Assembly (NCBI RefSeq): GCF_001552295.1
Contig: NZ_BCQX01000001.1
Coordinates: forward strand, 1 to 41,079
DNA from: Globicatella sanguinis NBRC 15551
GTDB lineage: Bacteria; Bacillota; Bacilli; Lactobacillales; Aerococcaceae
DNA: 41,079 nt
Direction: 5' to 3'
The notes below the pieces were generated by a model. The model saw nothing but the letters and a program-made list of their open reading frames with translations, did not search any database and was not told the origin of the DNA. The translations under genes and the position numbers were made by a program. Of the stretch, positions 35,428 to 41,079 are shown in pieces; the first letter of the stretch is position 1, and each line of letters begins with the position of its first letter.

Positions 35428-36735
35428 TTACTTTTCTTTTAAAACAACATTTAAGATTAAGGCTGCTAATGTACCAGTAGAAATACCAGATGATAATAAC
35501 ATTTGTAGCGCATTTGGTAAACCTTCTAATAATTCAGGACGAACCGTTACGCCAATCCCTAAGGCAAATGCAACGGAAATAATTAATAATTCTCGGTCGC
35601 CTAATTTAATTTGCGCTAAAGTTTTAATCCCTTGAGCAGCTACTAAACCGAACATAATGACCCCTACACCACCTAAAACTGGTTGAGGCATAACAGAGAT
35701 TAATGCTGATAATTTAGGAAAAACACCTAAGATAGCTAAAATAATCCCGGCTACCACCATCACGTGACGACTCGCTACTTTAGTTAATGTAATTAAACCA
35801 ACGTTTTGCGAGAAAGCGGTGTTCGGTCCACCACCGAACAAACCAGAAATCATTGAACCAACACCATCAGCTAAAACACCACTAGCAGCACGTTCGCTTG
35901 GTAATTTCTCACCTGATGCTTCCCCAATCGCCATCGTAATACCCACTGTACCAATTAAAGATACCACATAAGCAGGTACAAATGATAAAGTTGAAGCTAA
36001 ATCAAATTTAAAACCGTAACGTAATACATTTGGGAACGCAAACCAAGCAGCGTCTTTTACGGAATCTAAATCAACCATCCCTAAAGGAATACAAACGATA
36101 TAACCAAATACCATCCCAATAAAGACAGAAGCTGTACTCCACATCCCTTTACCATAATGATTTAAAAATAAAGTAAAGACCATAATCACAAAAGCAACCG
36201 CAATATTTTTAATTGAACCATAATCAGCAGCGCCAACACCACCAGCAGCCCAATCCATACTAACAGGTAATAAGGTAATCCCGATTAATGAAACAACTGT
36301 CCCAGTGATTAATGGTGGGAAAAATTTCATTAAGGGTTTAATAAAACGACTTAAAATAATTTCAACTAGAGAACCTGTAATGGTTGCTGCCACAATCCCA
36401 GCTATGCCGAATTTAGCTCCTACACTAATGGATGGATTCACGAAAGTAAAGTCCGTTCCCATCATGCCTGAAACTCTCGATCCAACTGGACCTACCCCTT
36501 TTGATTGAATAAATGTAGTAATTCCTGATGCAAAAATGGTAGCACTAACCATGATCGAAGTAGTTTGAACATCAAACCCTAATACACTACAGACAACTAA
36601 AGGAACAGCGATAATCCCGGCAAAGGCCGCTAAAATATGTTGTAACGCTAATAAAATACTCACACCCATAGGTGGCACATCATTAATGCCATATAATAGC
36701 TTATCTTCTGGGGATACGATTATTTTCTCTTCCAC
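35428..36735 (-). CDS. NCS2 nucleobase permease, xanthine/uric acid type
   Basis: A 435-residue proton-coupled purine permease of the nucleobase:cation symporter-2 family, with about 14 membrane segments. Signatures: LLALQHILAAFAGIIAVPL in the first helix, GTDFTFV, GEASGEKLPSERAASGVLADG, and the substrate motif GGPNTAFSQNVGLI. The SQNVGLI form is that of xanthine and uric acid carriers rather than uracil permease. The start is GTG behind GAGGTG. No xpt (xanthine phosphoribosyltransferase) partner and no purine riboswitch were seen upstream. CGAAT boxes in the promoter region suggest PurR-type control. Confidence 0.9.
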   Translation of the reverse strand: MEEKIIVSPEDKLLYGINDVPPMGVSILLALQHILAAFAGIIAVPLVVCSVLGFDVQTTSIMVSATIFASGITTFIQSKGVGPVGSRVSGMMGTDFTFVNPSISVGAKFGIAGIVAATITGSLVEIILSRFIKPLMKFFPPLITGTVVSLIGITLLPVSMDWAAGGVGAADYGSIKNIAVAFVIMVFTLFLNHYGKGMWSTASVFIGMVFGYIVCIPLGMVDLDSVKDAAWFAFPNVLRYGFKFDLASTLSFVPAYVVSLIGTVGITMAIGEASGEKLPSERAASGVLADGVGSMISGLFGGGPNTAFSQNVGLITLTKVASRHVMVVAGIILAILGVFPKLSALISVMPQPVLGGVGVIMFGLVAAQGIKTLAQIKLGDRELLIISVAFALGIGVTVRPELLEGLPNALQMLLSSGISTGTLAALILNVVLKEK

Positions 36736-36777
36736 ACTTACACCTCATAAAAAATATTTGTTTAATCAACAAATAAT

Positions 36778-36806
36778 AATATAGCCATATTATTGAAGTT
36801 CTTCAA
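36778..36806 (-). promoter_or_regulatory. Permease promoter
   Basis: TTGAAG, 17 bases, TATATT on the minus strand, ending about 40 bases before the GTG start. The -35 lies in the small palindrome TTGAAG-AA-CTTCAA. A short AT-only hairpin (ATTTGTT/AACAAAT) followed by TTTTTT lies in the leader just before the RBS. Confidence 0.6.
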
Positions 36807-36807
36807 C

Positions 36808-36848
36808 CGAATTATTAATAATAAATTCGTTTTTAATTAGAATATTCG
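36808..36848. promoter_or_regulatory. CGAAT boxes, possible PurR-type operators
   Basis: CGAATT at 36808 and AATTCG at 36824 form an inverted repeat just upstream of the permease -35; a third box (ATTCG) lies at 36844. PurR boxes in Firmicutes share a CGAA core in an A/T-rich setting and are often paired and inverted. The match is partial, so the assignment is tentative. The gap 36849-36963 holds nothing else I can name. Confidence 0.35.
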
Positions 36849-36963
36849 TGTTTTTTGCAATCTGAATTCAAATGATTCAATATTAACAACTAAATGAGTA
36901 TATGCTTAATCCAACCAATGACCAAAACTACATTTTTCAAAATTGATTAATGCTACGAGTAAT

Positions 36964-36994
36964 CAAAAAAACCACGAAGTTGATGCCTCGTGGT
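36964..36994 (-). terminator. ptsG terminator
   Basis: Minus-strand ACCACGA ... TCGTGGT, a 7-bp stem with a 10-base loop, followed by a run of T. It lies about 80 bases after the ptsG stop. Confidence 0.85.
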
Positions 36995-37072
36995 CTTCAC
37001 TCTTTTGTCTTAAATTATACTTTTATATCAACAAGACTACCCCATTTAATAATGATAATCTTTTTATCTAAA

Positions 37073-39250
37073 CTAAGCTTTGATGTCAACTTGACCGATA
37101 GACGAACCTGCTTCTACTGATTTTTCATCTTCAATAATCGTACGGTTCACCATATCTGGGGTATTGGTTAAGGCAACAATGACATCGGTTTGTTTGCCTT
37201 CATTTAAAATATAATCTAAATCCATTTGTGCAACAGCGTCACCAGCTTTTAATTGGTCGCCTTCTTGAACAAATAATTCAAATCCTCCCCCATTTAATTG
37301 AACAGTTTCAATACCCATGTGAATTAATAATTCTAAGCCATCAGCTGTTTTTAAACCAACCGCATGTTTTGAATCCATAATCATCACAACTTCTGCATCA
37401 ACTGGAGACACGACTTTGCCATTTGTTGGTTGAACGGCAAATCCTTCACCCATGATTTTTCCACCAAATACTGGATCGTTTACTTTCGCAATATCAATCA
37501 CTTTACCAGTAGCAGGTGCGTAAATTTCAACTAATTTTCCAGTTTCTGTTGGTAATTCAACTTTTTCTTCAACTACTTCTGTAGTGTCAGCTGCATGACC
37601 ATTTGCTACGACACCTTCTTTTGGCGCATTACCAGATGCAATTAATTGATCAATCGATGATTTAACGTTAGGAACTGTTGTACCATAGACAACTTGAACG
37701 TTTTGACCGTTAACAACAACCGCAGCTGAGCCAGTTTGTTTTAATAAGGCTTCGTTAACAAGTGAACCGTCTTTAACTTGAACACGTAAACGAGTTGCAC
37801 AGTTACTTACATCGTTTAAGTTGTTTGAACCACCTAAACCAGCAACAATACGGTAAGCACGTTGAGCTTTTTCATCTAATTCATCGTATGAAGCATCAGC
37901 AAATTCAACCGCTACTTCTTCTGATTCATCTTCTCTACCAGGAACTTTCCAGTCGAACTTGCGAACACCCCAGCTAAAGATGATAAAGTATAATACAAAA
38001 TATGCTAATCCTAATAACAATACCGGAACCCAGTTAGTAATGTGGTTACCTGGTAAAACACCGTATAAGATGAAGTCAATAATACCACCTGAGAATGTTA
38101 AACCAACCCCAGCACCTAATACATAAACTAAGACACCTGAAATACCGTAAAGTACACAGTGGACTAAGTAATACATAACTGGTGAAGCAAACACGAAAGC
38201 AAATTCGATTGGTTCAGTAATCCCAGTCATAAAACAAGTTAAAGCACTTGAAGTATAGAAACCTTTAACTTCAGCTTTACGTTCTGGACGAGCAGCACGA
38301 TATAAAGCGATAGCGGCTGCAGGAATACCAAATAACATAACAGGGAACATATACGTAAAGTGAGCCGCTGCATGAGGATCAATCGGTACCCCAGCTGCTA
38401 ATTGAGCAAACACAATGTTTTGAGCCCCTACAATTGTTTTACCATTGACTACTGCTGTTCCACCGATAGCTGTTTGCCAGAAAGGTAAATAGAAGACGTG
38501 GTGTAAACCAAATGGAATTAAGGCACGGTAAATAAAGACATATAAGAAAATACCAAAAATGCCTAATCCTGAAATAAATCCACCTAAACTAGAGAAACCA
38601 TAAGAAACAATTGGCCATACGAAAGCCCACATAATTCCTAAGATTAATCCAGCAACTGATGAAACGATTGGAATAAAATGTGTTCCCCCGAAGAATGATA
38701 AAGCTTCAGGTAATTCAATGGTATGGTATTTATTATGTAAATATGCCACCACTAAACCGAGGACAATCCCACCTAAAACACCTAAGTTCATGGTATTGTC
38801 AAAGCCTAAATAGCTAGTAATTAAACCTTGTACTTTACTTAATTCTTCAACATCTCGGAAGTTGTTTAACGTACTTGTCATTGCAGCGTACATTACAAAA
38901 TAACCAATAATACCAGATAACGATGCAACGCCTTTATCAGTTTTTGCTAAACCTGAAGCAACTGAAATACCAAATAATAAACCTAAGTTACCGAAAATGA
39001 TGTCCCCTGCATCAGCAAAGATTCTTAACACACCATATAAAAAGTTACCTTCATGTAAAATATTCTGTAAATTATACATTTCAATAACGGTTGGATTTGT
39101 AAATGAAGAACCAATCCCTAATAAGATACCCGCTACCGGTAATAATGAAATAGGTAGCATAAATGTTTGACCAAGTTTTTGTAGTAAACCAAAGATTTTT
39201 ACTTCTCCCGTTTTAGCACGTAACTCAGCCTTTGTTTGAGCTTTAGCCAA
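37073..39250 (-). CDS. ptsG: PTS glucose-type transporter, EIICBA fusion
   Basis: Imports and phosphorylates glucose (possibly related hexoses) using phosphate from HPr. About 725 residues in the order IIC-IIB-IIA. The IIC part has ten or so membrane segments, with LLPVAGILLGIG, ALIPFGLHHVFYLPFW and the GITEPIEFAF signature. IIB has the phosphorylated cysteine in NDVSNCATRLRV (near residue 483). IIA has DSKHAVG (His about 628) and the phosphorylated His in LLIHMGIETV (about 644). TTG 39250, eight bases after AAGGGG, is taken as start; the longer frame begins within the promoter -10. It is monocistronic. Confidence 0.93.
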   Translation of the reverse strand: MAKAQTKAELRAKTGEVKIFGLLQKLGQTFMLPISLLPVAGILLGIGSSFTNPTVIEMYNLQNILHEGNFLYGVLRIFADAGDIIFGNLGLLFGISVASGLAKTDKGVASLSGIIGYFVMYAAMTSTLNNFRDVEELSKVQGLITSYLGFDNTMNLGVLGGIVLGLVVAYLHNKYHTIELPEALSFFGGTHFIPIVSSVAGLILGIMWAFVWPIVSYGFSSLGGFISGLGIFGIFLYVFIYRALIPFGLHHVFYLPFWQTAIGGTAVVNGKTIVGAQNIVFAQLAAGVPIDPHAAAHFTYMFPVMLFGIPAAAIALYRAARPERKAEVKGFYTSSALTCFMTGITEPIEFAFVFASPVMYYLVHCVLYGISGVLVYVLGAGVGLTFSGGIIDFILYGVLPGNHITNWVPVLLLGLAYFVLYFIIFSWGVRKFDWKVPGREDESEEVAVEFADASYDELDEKAQRAYRIVAGLGGSNNLNDVSNCATRLRVQVKDGSLVNEALLKQTGSAAVVVNGQNVQVVYGTTVPNVKSSIDQLIASGNAPKEGVVANGHAADTTEVVEEKVELPTETGKLVEIYAPATGKVIDIAKVNDPVFGGKIMGEGFAVQPTNGKVVSPVDAEVVMIMDSKHAVGLKTADGLELLIHMGIETVQLNGGGFELFVQEGDQLKAGDAVAQMDLDYILNEGKQTDVIVALTNTPDMVNRTIIEDEKSVEAGSSIGQVDIKA

Positions 39251-39291
39251 TAATAGATCCCCTTTCCTTATGAATAATTTAAGACGTCTCA

Positions 39292-39320
39292 ATTATACTC
39301 TAAAATATTTTGCTTTTCAA
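39292..39320 (-). promoter_or_regulatory. ptsG promoter
   Basis: TTGAAA, 17 bases, TATAAT on the minus strand, about 42 bases before the TTG start. This position rules out the longer reading frame for ptsG. Confidence 0.8.
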
Positions 39321-39412
39321 ACTACTTGAGAATAAACTCACAAAAATACCATTCAATATTATAAAAGCTTATATAATTTACTAAAATATTTAAAATTTAA
39401 TCTATTAGAATC

Positions 39413-39456
39413 TAAAAAAACTCCCTGTATCAGCTATCTGATAACAAAGAGTTTTA
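39413..39456 (-). terminator. pflA terminator
   Basis: Just past the pflA stop, minus-strand AAAACTC pairs with GAGTTTT and, inside, TATCAG with CTGATA, followed by seven T. Confidence 0.8.
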
Positions 39457-39459
39457 ATT

Positions 39460-40254
39460 TTAATAACCGGCAAATTCTTTAGGTTTATAATTTAAATATC
39501 CCTGGTAACTTTCAGTATTTAAAATACGTTTAGCATTTTCAACCCGGTCAGCTGTAGGCGGTTCGATACCTTCTAGACGGTATTTAATACCTAAAGCTTT
39601 GTATTTATATACCCCTAATTTATGATAAGGCAATACTTCAAATTTTAAAACATTATCTAAAGTCGCGACAAACGCTCCTAATCGCTCTAAATACTCATCA
39701 TAGTCTGTTCTTTCTGGTACTAGAACATGACGAACCCAAACAGGTTGATTAATTTCACTTAAATAGCGAGCTAAATCTAAAATATTGTCATTTGGGTGTC
39801 CTGTTAATTTACGGTGTCCTTCTGGATCGATATGTTTAATATCCAATAAAATTAAATCCGTATACTTCATTAATTCTTGAAAACGACTAAAGAATGGCTC
39901 TTTACGTGTAAAAGGAGCCCCACAAGAATCCAAGGTTGTATTAACACCATTGGCTTTACATAGCTTGAAATATTCAATTAGAAAATCAATCTGTAGTAAA
40001 GGTTCACCACCACTCACGGTCACGCCACCTTTTTCTCCCCAGAAAGCTTGGTATTGAACTGCTTCATCAAACAATTGTTGCGGAGTATACTCTTTGCCTC
40101 CTCGTGTATTCCAGGTATCTGGGTTATGGCAAAACTCACAACGCATCCGACATCCTTGCATAAAGCTAATAAATCTAATTCCTGGACCGTCAACTGAACC
40201 AAAGCTTTCGGTAGAATGAACATGTCCAATGACAGGAGTTACAGTTTCTGTCAT
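39460..40254 (-). CDS. pflA: Pyruvate formate-lyase activating enzyme
   Basis: A radical-SAM enzyme that makes the glycyl radical on pyruvate formate-lyase, switching on anaerobic mixed-acid fermentation. The 264-residue protein has the cluster motif CRMRCEFC (Cys35, Cys39, Cys42), SVDGPGIRF just before it, GGVTVSGGEPLLQ for SAM binding, and LDIKHIDPEGHRKLTG. It is the single-cluster form, without an extra ferredoxin insert, as for true PflA. The RBS is AAGGAGGA. Its substrate gene pflB, usually adjacent, is not in the window; the 825 bases upstream are non-coding. Confidence 0.96.
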   Translation of the reverse strand: MTETVTPVIGHVHSTESFGSVDGPGIRFISFMQGCRMRCEFCHNPDTWNTRGGKEYTPQQLFDEAVQYQAFWGEKGGVTVSGGEPLLQIDFLIEYFKLCKANGVNTTLDSCGAPFTRKEPFFSRFQELMKYTDLILLDIKHIDPEGHRKLTGHPNDNILDLARYLSEINQPVWVRHVLVPERTDYDEYLERLGAFVATLDNVLKFEVLPYHKLGVYKYKALGIKYRLEGIEPPTADRVENAKRILNTESYQGYLNYKPKEFAGY

Positions 40255-40313
40255 CTTAAAATCCTCCTTGTCCTAAACTGTTATTAATAAATGTAATAGT
40301 CTTCTATAATTAA

Positions 40314-40341
40314 ATTATATCACATAACGAAATCGCTTCAA
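40314..40341 (-). promoter_or_regulatory. pflA promoter
   Basis: TTGAAG, 16 bases, TATAAT on the minus strand, about 60 bases before the ATG. It shows that pflA is transcribed separately from any distant pflB. No clear cre, Rex or Fnr site was recognised beside it. Confidence 0.7.
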
Positions 40342-40530
40342 GCCTTTTCATTAATTATTTTTATTAAATTAGTACAGTTTAATAACTCTGTTATATTAAA
40401 AAAACAGATTGTTCAATACAACTACTTAAACCATTAGTAAATCAAGGGATTCTTTTACTAATGATGAAGGATGACAGATAATTTAGTCATAAATCATAAA
40501 ATGACTTATCTAAAAATTTGCAGGGGTATT
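40342..40530. other. AT-rich intergenic stretch, nothing recognised
   Basis: No open frame with an RBS, no strong inverted repeat and no promoter stand out between the pflA promoter and the repeat array. Confidence 0.4.
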
Positions 40531-40893
40531 GGGGAGTGAACCAAAAGTAGAAAATAAAATAATTTATACTTTGTCTACCCACCCTAGCAAAGCTTGGAGT
40601 GAACCAGAAGGAAATGAAATAATTTGTATTTCATCAGTTCAGCCCACACAATTGTGAGTGAGCAAGCTGTAGAAAGTTAGTTTTTTTATTTCAGGTAATC
40701 CCCGGCATATTAGGGCCTATACCAGAAGTAGAAAATAAAGTAGTTTAAGCTCCGTCTAACCTCCTCGGCACAGTTGGCAGTGGGATAGAAATAGAAAATT
40801 TAATATTTTTGTCATGTTTGCCTAACCACAGTATCGTTGGAAGTGGAGAAGCAGTCGAAAATATGCTTTGCCTTTTGTCTGCATGTTCCATTG
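40531..40893 (+). repeat. Degenerate head-to-tail array of the dispersed ~55 bp repeat
   Basis: Units start near 40531, 40594, 40652 (weak), 40713, 40774 and 40837, all in one orientation at a spacing of about 60 bases. Clear cores are GGGGAGTGAACCAAAAGTAG, GGAGTGAACCAGAAGG, CCAGAAGTAGAAAATAAAGT and GGCAGTGGGATAGAAATAGA, each followed by a T/C-rich segment ending (G/A)(C)CCACC or similar. Several junctions carry a CACAGTTG- or CACAATTG-like linker, as between the two copies at 8376 and 8436. No reading frame crosses the array. Confidence 0.7.
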
Positions 40894-40938
40894 ACTTCTC
40901 TAATCTGAAAAACTTTAGCCACTCTCCTATTTTATAGC

Positions 40939-41033
40939 AAAAAAGACCGAACAGAAAAGATAAAACCTCCCCTTATTCAGTAGAAACTAAAAAGTAATAC
41001 TGCTCTTAGGGACCTTTTAAAACATTTCTGCCC
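40939..41033 (-). terminator. Long-loop terminator-like element at the right end
   Basis: On the minus strand GGGCAGAAA (41033-41025) can pair with TTTCTGTTC (40957-40949), followed by GGTCTTTTTTGC. The end is nearly the same as that of the ppaC terminator at 8690. It probably ends a leftward gene lying beyond the window. Confidence 0.5.
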
Positions 41034-41079
41034 GATAGCTAGACATAAACTTGAAAAATATAATTAAGATTATTGTTCA

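Noticed and set aside
36736-37072. Guanine/xanthine riboswitch upstream of the permease
   Set aside because: The conserved purine-riboswitch core and its three-stem layout are not visible on the minus strand.
37795-37977. His/Leu-rich plus-strand frame inside ptsG
   Set aside because: Antisense shadow of the IIB-linker coding region; no RBS and biased composition.
40020-40229. 69-codon minus-strand frame overlapping pflA
   Set aside because: Alternative frame of pflA, whose radical-SAM motif confirms the correct frame.
40531-40893. Possible CRISPR array or repeat-protein gene
   Set aside because: Units of about 60 bp abut with only short linkers, diverge strongly and carry no continuous reading frame.

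Overview
The window is an AT-rich chromosomal segment of a low-GC Gram-positive, most likely a member of Lactobacillales. The gene content supports this: a RexAB-type (not RecBCD) recombination enzyme, PTS glucose permease, pyruvate formate-lyase activase, family II pyrophosphatase, RqcH, PyrR and citrate-lyase accessory genes. Aerococcaceae or a neighbouring family is my guess, but no rRNA or marker in the window fixes the genus. Most of the sequence is ordinary core genome.

Layout. 1-8149 (minus): a VOC protein and the rexB-rexA double-strand-break repair operon. 8150-8790: a repeat-rich gap. 8791-12185 (minus): ppaC, then an MFS transporter-rimM-trmD transcription unit, unusual because rimM-trmD has no rpsP or rplS beside it. 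12337-14040 (plus): rqcH. 14200-17486 (minus): pyrR, and an operon of 5-formyl-THF cyclo-ligase, rhomboid protease, ROK glucokinase and a rhodanese-like membrane protein. 17817-18285 (minus): rplS with its own promoter and an L19-type leader. 18735-21024 (plus): a stand-alone staphylococcal-type murG, then a DUF1836 gene with an early in-frame stop, coupled to a hemolysin-III-family membrane protein.

21469-30080 (minus) is a long DNA-repair operon: ymdB-mutS-mutL-msrB-ruvA-ruvB-queA, with msrA upstream. 30983-35257 is the main accessory island: citC (plus), then citG and a DUF1576 membrane protein (minus), and a divergent GntR/FadR-type regulator (plus). It holds the prosthetic-group synthase and acetylation ligase of citrate lyase but none of the lyase subunits. 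35428-40254 (minus) carries a NCS2 purine permease with possible PurR-type boxes, ptsG (IICBA) and pflA, each with its own promoter and terminator. The last 825 bases contain no gene and hold a degenerate tandem array of a dispersed repeat.

The most notable non-coding signal is a ~55 bp intergenic repeat family (core GGGAGTGGACCAGAAGTAGA, able to fold into one long hairpin). It occurs near 8.4 kb, 21.2 kb, 30.1 kb and at both window ends, and resembles intergenic repeats I recall from staphylococci. The most notable coding signals are the orphan citC/citG/DUF1576/GntR cluster, a probable Trp-to-TGA nonsense codon in the DUF1836 gene, and a RexB without the AddB iron-sulfur cysteines. I found no prophage, transposase, CRISPR array, tRNA or rRNA. 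Several starts were moved from the longest open frame to the best ribosome binding site; two of the chosen starts are TTG (ptsG, GntR) and two are GTG (DUF1576, permease).
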